From NCBI GenBank assembly GCA_965220415.1, contig OZ244829.1, forward strand, positions 868,001 to 932,000: 64,000 bases of DNA, written 5' to 3'. Below the pieces are notes generated by a model. It had not been told where the DNA came from and made no database searches. It worked only from the letters and a program-made list of their open reading frames with translations. This stretch comes from JAJDTR01 sp965220415. GTDB lineage: Bacteria > Poribacteria > WGA-4E > JAJDTR01. Made by a program: the position numbers and the translations under genes. This document shows, piece after piece, positions 45,101-53,940 of the stretch (positions within the stretch are counted from its first letter, which is position 1; every line of letters starts with the position of its first letter).

Positions 45101-48100
45101 TTGTCATCTGTGCAAATGACCGGTTAAGCACGACAAGTTCGTTGGCGGGAATGGATGTCGATGGTGTTGTGTCTGCAGAAACCGAGACAATCCGCGGTAC
45201 TTGGGTATCGTAAAGAAATGTCTTGGACGAGCTAAGTTCGCTTCCCGCTCCATCGAAAGCTACAACCCGGATGGAATACTCTCCATCATCAGCGCCGTCG
45301 CGCGACAGAGGTCGGTCTAAGTCCCATGTTAACACCGAACTCTCCGTATCGGCATGTTGCCGACCGTCAACTAGGACTCCTTCGGCATTGTACAAACCAA
45401 CCTTAGAACGATCAAAGTCGATTCCTTCGCCGCTATGGTCCATGAGTACCACACTAACCGAGTCCAAAAAATTAACCGACGTGTATTCGGCTGGCGTAGC
45501 CGAAACAACCTCGGGTTTCCGCGTTGAATACAGGAACTGAAATTCTATCGGACTAGTATAAGTGTTTCCCGAGAAATCTATCGGTGTCACTCGTATAAAG
45601 TAGCGTCCGTCATCCGTCCCATCATCTCGGAGCGGTTTAAATCTTAACGAAACGGTTTCAATCCCATCATCCTGTTGCGTTGCGGCAATTGCCATCCCAT
45701 CGGGTTGAATTATTTGAATTGTTGTCTGTGAGACATCTATCCCGCTGCCTGAACCATCAGAAAAAGCCAAATGAATCTGATGGATGGGCGCTCCAACCAC
45801 TGTGGAGACACTTCCCGTATCAAGCTCTAGTGTATCCCCAGCAACCACGGAGGCTTTAACAGAATTAATTACGGGAATTTGCGTGTCATAGAGAATTCTG
45901 AATACCTTATCTTCCACATTACCGGCATTATCAACCGCTTTAACCTCCACCGAATACGCGCCATCATCCACTCCATTGCGTGCGAGTGCATTCTCCAGTT
46001 GCAACCACAGTAACGACCCGTCATTATCAAGTGTGCCCGGGTCCAGGACACGATTATCTTCCGTATGACGCCATAACTGAACATGTGAACGTTCGAAATC
46101 TATCCCTGCCCCGGTCTCAATAAGTTCGACTTCAATGCGCCTTACCGAATCTCTGACGTTCGATACATTCGATGTCATATCTATGTGCGTGACTGATTGC
46201 ACGCGAGGTTTTTGTGTATCATAAGTTACCGTGAATTGACGGATTTCTCCACGCACTCCACGCAGGTCAACAGGTTGAACGCTAATCGTGTAAACACCGT
46301 CATCGCTTCCGTCGGTCAAAAGCGGGTCAGCCAAATTCAACGTCAGGGTGTCTACACCATCATGGGTGACAATCCCACCGACGACCACGTCATTCGGACT
46401 ACGCAGTTCGATGCTTGAACCGGCGGCAGAGAAATCAATCCCCGTGCCCGACTGATCCTCAAGCACGCTAGAAATCTCCGTCAAGCGGTTTACTCTCGAC
46501 TTCGTCGCCGGTGTGATTGATGCTACACGTGGCGGTTTAACCTGGTCCCTGTAGATAAATCGTTGTGGCACACCTACATTCCCGACACGGTCGGCAACCA
46601 CCACTATCACGGTATAGACACCTACACTCGTTAGCTCCGATGAGGTGAAGGTAATCATCTTTACCCCATCATCTCTCTTTTCACCGGCGATGGGTTCACC
46701 ATCGGAATCTTGAAGCTGAATCGTTGTCGCATCAAAATCGACACCGGACCCAATTCCCTGCATCTCCGGAGCGTCGGTTACCTCAAGCTCAACCATTATC
46801 CGATAATCGTTTGGAATATTACCCGTTTCAAGCTCTAGTGCATCTCTAGCAACTACCGAGGCTTGAACAGAGCTAATTACGGGAACTTGCGTGTCATAGA
46901 GAATTCTGAATACCTTATCTTCCACATTACCGGCATTATCAATCGCTTTAACCTCCACCGAATACGCGCCATCATCCACTCCATTGCGTGCGAGTGCATT
47001 CTCCAGTTGCAACCACAGTAACGACCCGTCATTATCGAGTGTGCCCGGGACTAGGACACGTTCGTCTTCCGTATGACGCCACAACTGAACATATGAACGC
47101 TCAAAGTCTATCTCTGCCCCGGTCTCAATAAGTTCGACTTCAATGCGCCTTACCGAATCTCTGACGTTCGATACATTCGATGTCATATCTATGTGCGTGA
47201 CTGATTGCACGCGAGGTTTTTGTGTATCATAAGTTACCGTGAATTGACGGATTTCTCCACGCACTCCACGCAGGTCAACAGGTTGAACGCTAATCGTGTA
47301 AACACCGTCATCGCTTCCGTCGGTCAAAAGCGGGTCAGCCAAATTCAACGTCAGGGTGTCTACACCATCATGGGTGACAATCCCACCGACGACCACGTCA
47401 TTCGGACTACGCAGTTCGATGCTTGAACCGGCGGCAGAGAAATCAATCCCCGTGCCCGACTGATCCTCAAGCACGCTAGAAATCTCCGTCAAGCGGTTTA
47501 CTCTCGACTTCGTCGCCGGTGTGATTGATGCTACACGTGGCGGTTTAACCTGGTCCCTGTAGATAAATCGTTGTGGCACACCTACATTCCCGACACGGTC
47601 GGCAACCACCACTATCACGGTATAGACACCTACACTCGTTAGCTCCGATGAGGTGAAGGTAATCATCTTTACCCCATCATCTCTCTTTTCACCGGCGATG
47701 GGTTCACCATCGGAATCTTGAAGCTGAATCGTTGTCGCATCAAAATCGACACCGGACCCAATTCCCTGCATCTCCGGAGCGTCGGTTACCTCAAGCTCAA
47801 CCATTATCCGATAATCGTTTGGAATATTACCCGTTTCAAGCTCTAGTGCATCTCTAGCAACTACCGAGGCTTGAACAGAGCTAATTACGGGAACTTGCGT
47901 GTCATAGAGAATTCTGAATACCTTATCTTCCACATTACCGGCATTATCAATCGCTTTAACCTCAACCGAATACGCGCCATCATCCACTCCATTGCGTGCG
48001 AGTGCATTCTCCAGTTGCAACCACAGTAACGACCCGTCATTATCGAGTGTGCCCGGGACTAGGACACGTTCGTCTTCCGTATGACGCCACAACTGAACAT

Positions 48101-51100
48101 ATGAACGCTCAAAGTCTATCCCTGCCCCGGTCTCAATAAGTTCGACTTCAATGCGCCTCACCGAATCTCTGACGTTCGATACGTTCGATGTCATATCTAT
48201 GTGCGTGACTGATTGCACGCGCGGCTTCTGCGTATCATAGGTGATTGTAAATTGCCCCACATCTCCACTGATTCCAAGCCGGTCAACCGGTTGAACCGTT
48301 ATCGTATAAACTCCATCATCGCTACCATCGGTCAAAAGCGGCGCAATCAATTTCAGCGTCATGGTATCGACACCATTATTGACCACGGTACCGCCAACTA
48401 CCACGTCATCGGGACCTCGCAATTCGATGCTTGAACCGGCGGCAGAGAAATCAATACCCGTGCCCGACTGATCATCCATCATAGCGCTAATTTCTGTCAA
48501 GCGATTTAACCTTGAGTTCGCCGGAGGCGAGATGGAACTAATTACGGGAACTTGTGTGCCGTAAAGAAATCTGAATACCTTCTCTTCCACATTACCGGCA
48601 TTATCAACCGCGCTTATCTCCACCGAATACGCGCCATCATCCACTCCATTGCGTGCGAGTGCATTCTCAAGTTGCAACCACAGTAACGACCCGTCATTAT
48701 CAAGTGTGCCCGGGACCAGGACACGTTCGTCTTCCGTATGACGCCACAACTGAACATGCGAACGCTCGAAGTCTATCCCAGACCCGGTCTCAAGAAGTTC
48801 GACTTCAATGCGCCTCACCGAATCTCTGACGTTCGATACGTTCGACGCCATGTCGATGTGCGAAACTGATTGTACACGCGGCTTCTGCGTATCATAGGTG
48901 ATTGTAAATTGACGCACCTCTCCGCTGACTCCAAGCCGGTCAACCGGTTGAACCGTTATCGTATAAACTCCATCATCGCTACCATCGGCCAAAAGCGGCG
49001 CAATCAATTTCAGCGTCATGGTATCGACACCATTATTGACCACGGTACCCCCAATTACCGCGTCATCGGGACCCCGCAATTCGATGCTTGAACCGGCGGC
49101 AGAGAAATCAATACCCGTGCCCGACTGATCATCCACCATAGCGCTAATTTCTGTCAAGTGATTTACCCTTGACTTCGTCGGTGGCGAGATAGACGTTACA
49201 AGCGGCGGTTTAATCTCGTCTGTGTAGGTAAATCGCTGAGGCACACTGCGGTTACCCGCTCGATCAGCAACCACTACCGTCAGGGTATAGACTTCTACAC
49301 TCCTTAGCTCCGCAGAGGTGAAGGTAATTAGTTTTACGCCGTCATCTCTCTTTTCCCCGGCGATGAGTTCACCAGTCGCATCCTGGAGTTGGATCGTCGT
49401 CGCATCAAAATCGACGCCAGATTCAGTTCCCGTTACAGGAGAGGTATCAGTCACTTCGAACTCTACAACTATCCGATTCTCAATGATTCTGTTCTCGCGC
49501 GGCGGGCGTGATTCGGCTACAATTATGGGAGGTACGCTATCATACGTAAACTGTCGCGTATAGACGGCTTCTACACCGAGGTTATCAACGAGATTCAGAC
49601 TCACAGTGTACACCCCATCTGCCGTACCATCCGTCGGCAATCCCAACCTCACCGTAAGCGTACGATTTCCATCGTCTCCGAGAATACCATGGATATCGGC
49701 ACCACTTGCGTCCGATACGGTAATCATGGATTTCTCGAGGTCAATCCCTTCGCCCGAATGGTCGAGAACAAGGGCACGAATCTCCGGAACGCGATTGACG
49801 ATTGCGCCGTCGGTCGGTGTCAACATCTCGATTTCAGGGACCTGCGTAGCATAAACAAATTCAACGGATGAAAGTCCACCGACATTCCCTGCCAAGTCTA
49901 CCGGAGTGATTTCGAGACGATACACACCATCGGCTGAACCGTCCGTCTTAAACGCGTCAAATGAAAGCGTAATCCGATTTTTTCCATCATTCCTGATATT
50001 CGCTGGAATTGAGTTGTTGGAAGGATCCACCAACTGTGCCAAGGTGCGATCAAAATCCACACCACTTAGATTATCCCCCAACTCAATGATAGCATGTTCC
50101 AACTGTGTTACCCGCGCATTCCGAGTTGGGATTGTGCTCACAATTTGCGCGGGTTGAGTGTCAAAAATCATCGTGGCAGTCCGTTCGAAAGTCGCAGGGG
50201 AAGTCGTTCCTAGCCCCAGATTCTCGACGAACCGAGATGTGACTTCATACATTCCATCAGCGGAACCGTCACGAGGCAACGGTGACAGCGCTGTCCACGT
50301 CAGTTGCAGTTCAGCAGCGTCGGGTTGTATCGGGTGAGCTGTAACGACTGAACCGAGTGCATTCCTGACGGAAACTGAGGTTTCAGCGGTGTCAAAATCA
50401 ATGCCGGAACCGACATAATCTTGGAGGGTAGCCGTGATCTGATTGAGCTGGTTAATCGGGAGATTTCCGGATGGCTCAAGAGTTATCAATGGCTCGCGGG
50501 GAGCGAAGGTGAAGCTCGACAGTAACGGGCTGTCTGCTGCATTTCCCGCGCGGTCGGCAGAGGTGACTTCGATAATGTAGACACCCGCTATCGCTGAGGT
50601 TTGCAGGTCCTGAACACGAAGTGTAATTAGATCTGCCCCATTGTCCGAACGATTTGTGCTCACAGGCTCCCCATTCGGATCGAGTAGCCGCACTAGGGCA
50701 GCCGGAAAATCGACGCCACTGAGATCTGCCGCGAATTTCACCGTTATCGTTCCCAACTCGGCAACACGCTCCCCTGCAGACGGTGCGGTTTGCTCAATGC
50801 CCGGATGTTGTGTATCAAACGTCAACGCAAAATCTCGCGAGAAGTATTGTTCGGCGAGGTCTTCATAGGTTACACTGACTGTGTATTCGCCATCTGCAGA
50901 ACCATCGCGTGGAAGCGGCGCCTCGGCCATCCAAATGAGTCGGTTGTTGACCACATCAGTTTCTACAGATGCAGTTGGAACCAAGGTACCGTCGGTACGC
51001 CTTACAACTACCGTGGATTTTTCTTCCGAAAATTCAATTCCGGGACCAACATAATCATTGAGTTGCACGTCAATCGTAGTAAGTACATTGACTTCTTCAT

Positions 51101-53384
51101 CAGCAGGTATGTTCAACCGGATTTCGGGACGCTTAGACACGAGGAAAAACCGACGTTCGATTTGGCCACTCGCATTCCCTGCTCGATCTAGGGTTGTGAT
51201 TTCAATCCTGTATTCTCCATCATCCGAACCATCGGTTGCCAGCGGATTAGACAAGGTCAAGACCGCCGTATCCGTTCCATTGTTGCTCCGACTCGCGTAG
51301 ATTTCGACGTTATCCCGAAGAAGCGTGAAGGCAGTGCCCCCAAAATCGACACCACTCATGCGGTCATCAAGGACAAGGGTCACCTCCGACAGCGCGGTAA
51401 CTATTGCGTCTCTCGCCGGTGTAGTTGACACGATTGTTGGCGCCTCTGTATCATAAACAAGAGTAACCCGGCTCGTATCCGTATTTCCAGCGACATCTGC
51501 TGCGGTAACGCGAATAACGTACGCACCGTCTTGGGATCCGTCTTGGTTTTCAAGCGGCTGAGAAAACAGGAAAGCCAACGTTCCATCTGCGGGATTCAGA
51601 TGGCGGGTCCCAACGAAGGAGGTTTGGGCATCACCCGTTCCGCCCGCACTGAAGATTTCAAGGCGCGTTGAATCAAAGTCAACTCCACTCCCATCGCCAT
51701 CGTCGAGTCCCGCGACGACGCGTGATAGCGGCTGGCTGCGGTAAATGGCACCTCCCCCCAGATGAAAAGAGTCCTCCTCAAGGTTCGGTATAAGCGAAAC
51801 CAATTTGGGAGCTTGCGTGTCGTAGACAAAGGAAATCTCGCCGAAATCCGCGGTATTTCCGGCGCGGTCGGCTGCATTTACCCTGATAGTGTAAACACCG
51901 TCTTCCGAACCGTCGGTCGCTAAGGGCACTTTCAGATTCCAGCGCAAGGTACTATCTCCGCCAAATGTCTGACTTCCAAAGATTGCGCCGCCCGGTCCTT
52001 CTAACCCGATTGTCGAAGCGGACAGATTTAACCCCTTATCAATGTTATCCTCCAAATCGACTTCAACGAAGGCAATCTCTGTGTTAACGGAACCGCTTGG
52101 TCGAAAATCAGCGAGGTTCGTACGAATTTGCTCCAGAGTCGGCGGCACCGTGTCGAAGTTGAATCTACTTCTGGTTTCCACCTGGTTCCCGGCAGCATCC
52201 GTTCCGCGAATAACGGCAGTATACGTGCCATTCTCCAAAATAGTATCCAGCGGATTGTCCAGTGTTAACGTCAGGCGATCATTGGTAACATCACTATGCA
52301 TTATCCCGCTGAAAATATCGCCTCGTGCATTCTGTAGACTAACCGAAGTGACCGAAGAATCAAAGTCAATCGGACTCTCCTGCCCCGCTGGATTGAATTC
52401 AACTATAATTGTGGCAACCGATGTGTTCAAATAGGCATTCTGGCTTGGCGTAATCTGCGAAAAGGTTGGAGCCCTAGTGTCAATTTGAACCGCCCCAACG
52501 TCAAATGTCGTCACATTGCCGCCGTTATCAACACCACGAAGACTGAGATTATACGTACCATCGACAAGTGGTGTTCTTAGCCCATCCAGCCCACTCCAAA
52601 CAAACGATTGCCTCCCCCGTGTTATATGTGACAACTTTATCGCGGGTTGGCTTTCGAGATCGGCAAATTCCAAGCTGAGATCGGCAAGGTGTTCGGACAG
52701 CGTGTAGGTGATTGTTGTGGTATCTTTGATTGCGTCACTGTTTGGAGAGAAGAATCGATCGGAGGTGGTACTTGAGATTTGCGGCGCGTCAACGTCAATG
52801 ACGGCGGTAAGTTTTGATGACTGGTAAGTAAAATCAGCAATATTTACTACGCCATCTTCAAAAGCATCGGTTTCGACAAGAATTTCATAACTGCCGTTTC
52901 CAACCGGGCGTGCGTTAGGTTGACCTTCTTGGTTCGGAGCACGGCTCATTCCGTCCCACTCTTGATGTACGATCTTCGGGTAATCATGAGGTTGAAATTC
53001 GGTTGGACCCGGGCCAACTTTACCTTTGACAAACCAGTCGTCATCAATGTCGAACTTGCGGTCCGGTTTGCCGACCGCGCCGGGACCGTGTACATCAATC
53101 GTGATTCGGTAATCGCCTGTAAATCCGTTCGTGACGAAGCCAATTATCAGATTGTCTTGTACGCCATCCCCATTGGGACTGAACACTCTGTCTTCATTGG
53201 CATCATCAATGACTCGCGGCGGAGATTCGAAGAATTGCCCCCAAGTAGAAGTAGATACGGCCAGTAAAAAAAGGAAGCAATTCAATTGAAACAGTAATAT
53301 AGGTATTCGTGTACGCAACCGGAATTTCTGTCTTTTAACGGGTAGGCTCCGGCCTATCCGAGCACGCATACAATTCTTAATCAT
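42144..53384 (-). CDS. Giant Ig-repeat secreted protein with FlgD-like/T9SS-like C-terminal domain
   Basis: About 3746 residues. Start uncertain: ATG codons at 53384 and 53369 and a TTG at 53435 or 53402 are possible, none with a clean ribosome site; all include a signal segment (PILLFQLNCFLFLLAVSTSTWGQ). N-terminal FSPNGDGVQDNLIIGF is the motif of gliding/CHU_C-type ends. Then about 30 Ig-like repeats of ~100-110 residues, each closing YTI.V...D.AGN......F.YDTQ.P.I.S..P and carrying an SGIDFDxTxI / LxxDGSDDGxYxI pattern with Asp-rich loops. The last ~100 residues are a FlgD-type Ig fold (LSIYDFAGDLVFE, ARGVYIFRLEAED, AVGKMLVIE) that can act as a type IX sorting domain. A near-identical 1008-bp tandem duplication lies at about 46106-48116. 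Probably a surface adhesin or fibre. Confidence 0.82.
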   Translation of the reverse strand: MIKNCMRARIGRSLPVKRQKFRLRTRIPILLFQLNCFLFLLAVSTSTWGQFFESPPRVIDDANEDRVFSPNGDGVQDNLIIGFVTNGFTGDYRITIDVHGPGAVGKPDRKFDIDDDWFVKGKVGPGPTEFQPHDYPKIVHQEWDGMSRAPNQEGQPNARPVGNGSYEILVETDAFEDGVVNIADFTYQSSKLTAVIDVDAPQISSTTSDRFFSPNSDAIKDTTTITYTLSEHLADLSLEFADLESQPAIKLSHITRGRQSFVWSGLDGLRTPLVDGTYNLSLRGVDNGGNVTTFDVGAVQIDTRAPTFSQITPSQNAYLNTSVATIIVEFNPAGQESPIDFDSSVTSVSLQNARGDIFSGIMHSDVTNDRLTLTLDNPLDTILENGTYTAVIRGTDAAGNQVETRSRFNFDTVPPTLEQIRTNLADFRPSGSVNTEIAFVEVDLEDNIDKGLNLSASTIGLEGPGGAIFGSQTFGGDSTLRWNLKVPLATDGSEDGVYTIRVNAADRAGNTADFGEISFVYDTQAPKLVSLIPNLEEDSFHLGGGAIYRSQPLSRVVAGLDDGDGSGVDFDSTRLEIFSAGGTGDAQTSFVGTRHLNPADGTLAFLFSQPLENQDGSQDGAYVIRVTAADVAGNTDTSRVTLVYDTEAPTIVSTTPARDAIVTALSEVTLVLDDRMSGVDFGGTAFTLLRDNVEIYASRSNNGTDTAVLTLSNPLATDGSDDGEYRIEITTLDRAGNASGQIERRFFLVSKRPEIRLNIPADEEVNVLTTIDVQLNDYVGPGIEFSEEKSTVVVRRTDGTLVPTASVETDVVNNRLIWMAEAPLPRDGSADGEYTVSVTYEDLAEQYFSRDFALTFDTQHPGIEQTAPSAGERVAELGTITVKFAADLSGVDFPAALVRLLDPNGEPVSTNRSDNGADLITLRVQDLQTSAIAGVYIIEVTSADRAGNAADSPLLSSFTFAPREPLITLEPSGNLPINQLNQITATLQDYVGSGIDFDTAETSVSVRNALGSVVTAHPIQPDAAELQLTWTALSPLPRDGSADGMYEVTSRFVENLGLGTTSPATFERTATMIFDTQPAQIVSTIPTRNARVTQLEHAIIELGDNLSGVDFDRTLAQLVDPSNNSIPANIRNDGKNRITLSFDAFKTDGSADGVYRLEITPVDLAGNVGGLSSVEFVYATQVPEIEMLTPTDGAIVNRVPEIRALVLDHSGEGIDLEKSMITVSDASGADIHGILGDDGNRTLTVRLGLPTDGTADGVYTVSLNLVDNLGVEAVYTRQFTYDSVPPIIVAESRPPRENRIIENRIVVEFEVTDTSPVTGTESGVDFDATTIQLQDATGELIAGEKRDDGVKLITFTSAELRSVEVYTLTVVVADRAGNRSVPQRFTYTDEIKPPLVTSISPPTKSRVNHLTEISAMVDDQSGTGIDFSAAGSSIELRGPDDAVIGGTVVNNGVDTMTLKLIAPLLADGSDDGVYTITVQPVDRLGVSGEVRQFTITYDTQKPRVQSVSHIDMASNVSNVRDSVRRIEVELLETGSGIDFERSHVQLWRHTEDERVLVPGTLDNDGSLLWLQLENALARNGVDDGAYSVEISAVDNAGNVEEKVFRFLYGTQVPVISSISPPANSRLNRLTEISAMMDDQSGTGIDFSAAGSSIELRGPDDVVVGGTVVNNGVDTMTLKLIAPLLTDGSDDGVYTITVQPVDRLGISGDVGQFTITYDTQKPRVQSVTHIDMTSNVSNVRDSVRRIEVELIETGAGIDFERSYVQLWRHTEDERVLVPGTLDNDGSLLWLQLENALARNGVDDGAYSVEVKAIDNAGNVEDKVFRILYDTQVPVISSVQASVVARDALELETGNIPNDYRIMVELEVTDAPEMQGIGSGVDFDATTIQLQDSDGEPIAGEKRDDGVKMITFTSSELTSVGVYTVIVVVADRVGNVGVPQRFIYRDQVKPPRVASITPATKSRVNRLTEISSVLEDQSGTGIDFSAAGSSIELRSPNDVVVGGIVTHDGVDTLTLNLADPLLTDGSDDGVYTISVQPVDLRGVRGEIRQFTVTYDTQKPRVQSVTHIDMTSNVSNVRDSVRRIEVELIETGAEIDFERSYVQLWRHTEDERVLVPGTLDNDGSLLWLQLENALARNGVDDGAYSVEVKAIDNAGNVEDKVFRILYDTQVPVISSVQASVVARDALELETGNIPNDYRIMVELEVTDAPEMQGIGSGVDFDATTIQLQDSDGEPIAGEKRDDGVKMITFTSSELTSVGVYTVIVVVADRVGNVGVPQRFIYRDQVKPPRVASITPATKSRVNRLTEISSVLEDQSGTGIDFSAAGSSIELRSPNDVVVGGIVTHDGVDTLTLNLADPLLTDGSDDGVYTISVQPVDLRGVRGEIRQFTVTYDTQKPRVQSVTHIDMTSNVSNVRDSVRRIEVELIETGAGIDFERSHVQLWRHTEDNRVLDPGTLDNDGSLLWLQLENALARNGVDDGAYSVEVKAVDNAGNVEDKVFRILYDTQIPVINSVKASVVAGDTLELDTGSVSTVVGAPIHQIHLAFSDGSGSGIDVSQTTIQIIQPDGMAIAATQQDDGIETVSLRFKPLRDDGTDDGRYFIRVTPIDFSGNTYTSPIEFQFLYSTRKPEVVSATPAEYTSVNFLDSVSVVLMDHSGEGIDFDRSKVGLYNAEGVLVDGRQHADTESSVLTWDLDRPLSRDGADDGEYSIRVVAFDGAGSELSSSKTFLYDTQVPRIVSVSADTTPSTSIPANELVVLNRSFAQMTIGLSDEHADGEDIPTSGIDFAGTIVQLVGPNNEQRGVTVSDDGEAQLIVNFTPLVKPGAYSLEIIPRDLAGNASGHPIQYKFSLNLAKPRVDSVAIGKRMAPVAFLNQFDKITAKLLDPNGVGLDLTTGGSTLSVIGPNGVVEGLQDGNGVDELEWTPLHLPVDGTVDGRYTVTITPVDSLGLSGAPARYEFVLDTQQPELIGVDPIDLTRAVSYIGGQIIQISVQVADVGPAGLDISAQTITLQDSNGIFIPADLTTDGDSQILLTLAQPLATNGGDDGEYSVVIDLSDRAGNTYKIEHTFVYDTQAPTLVDTDPAGDLIRDDLTSIVADISDSGGSGIDFAVSQLMLFDPSGNQVNGQLGNDGVGQLILQLDELAEDGSYRIRVVAVDRAGNGTDAPFERTFLFSTNLPTVVSTVPVTAPAGSAFTRTPPDQVEVEFQSSPNLSTVKLIHPNGTTVPGQQIRDENRLIYRLSRELASDGSDDGSYTIMVTPVNSAGRSGEQQQYNFMYDSVVPEVEGILPVVESPGVNNALNEILALVTDASPSSSIDWDELDDSWVTFEKVGVEKKIRGRLTTDRDQLISFHLESPLASDGSQDGKYRVIVIPRDRAGNVAIPTALEFFLDTRPPTIHTDSLLINDRPLFVSTNHPDYPSADGIGSGVVIQARISDLASDGDAGLGVDLSQSSIVVTAPDGTPVTGNLIQNGTDTIVFRSGPLIAEGFYRVEITSVGLDVDGLGFAPTGSIITQFLHETTDPVAELTDFGGKTSLTDEALPLHGTATDPVSIVQEGTGGEQGGAVSASGIAFVEIVGTGPDGEPIEPVLAVDRSGAESEPWSSWSLDFLPARSGGYNLDIRVTDRAGNVAVYDGVTVNLSVSLTYRGSTYSWPSPLKRSTGDRAHFSFDVNIPTGSKINMTLSIYDFAGDLVFEDSFANISPGRDSDQLVTWNLKNQAGAAVARGVYIFRLEAEDIATKNRSNAVGKMLVIE
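46106..48116. repeat. Near-identical 1008-bp tandem duplication inside the giant Ig gene
   Basis: The blocks 46106-47113 and 47114-48116 are almost base-for-base identical at a 1008-bp offset (336 codons, three Ig modules); 46197-46418 and 47205-47426 are identical. Differences include a C/T at the start (TATCCCTGCC vs TATCTCTGCC, Gly to Glu) and a single C/A in an AACCTC(C/A)ACCG string. The preceding and following blocks are homologous but clearly diverged, so the pair is a recent event. Confidence 0.8.
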
Positions 53385-53435
53385 AAGAAATGGATTTCCC
53401 AATGATTTCAGTTTCCTCCGCTGAGTGTTGCCCAA

Positions 53436-53870
53436 TAAGAGACTCGTGGTTTCACGGCAAAGGGAAGAGAGGTCTTGTTACATCTGCTGTGGGCTTTTAG
53501 ACGCACATGCCCGTCTTTGGTTGAGAATACGCGTTGAAGTTATGAGTGGCACAATCGCGCAGGCTTCAAACTTGATAGAGCCGGTGCACTTGTGCCGGTA
53601 GTTTCTATTAGGTCGTTGAGATTCTCCGAAAATTTTTAGCTTTGCAGCTTAACGCTACATTCATAGCCGTTGAGAATGGCTGCGTGCGCCCCGCTTACGT
53701 CATTGACATCACACCAACGCGATGCTAAACTGTAACTCAAAGCGACAGAAAAATCAAGTTGAAAATCAACTGCGAAAGGTAGCAATCTGCGGAGGCCTAG
53801 ATTGCAGTCCGATCGTAGATTGTGTGCTTACAATCACAATTGATTGATGAGATTAAGATCTTGCGCAAAC
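53436..53870. other. Divergent intergenic region
   Basis: About 435 bp between the giant Ig gene and nnr, which face away from each other. It must hold promoters for both. No repeat of the window's families and no ORF is supported. The giant-gene promoter was not identified. Confidence 0.4.
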
Positions 53871-53898
53871 ACGCCACTCCCTCACCAAATGATATATT
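53871..53898 (+). promoter_or_regulatory. Candidate promoter of nnr
   Basis: TTGCGC (53871-53876), 16-bp spacer, TATATT (53893-53898), ending about 42 bp before the ATG. A plausible but imperfect sigma70 match. Confidence 0.4.
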
Positions 53899-53940
53899 GC
53901 CCCTAGTGCCAAGAAGTGATGTCATCATAGAGGACAAACA

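Noticed and set aside
46197..47426. Identical plus-strand 73-codon frames at 46197 and 47205
   Set aside because: They are shadows of the tandem Ig duplication on the minus strand; identity comes from the coding repeat, not from a plus-strand gene.
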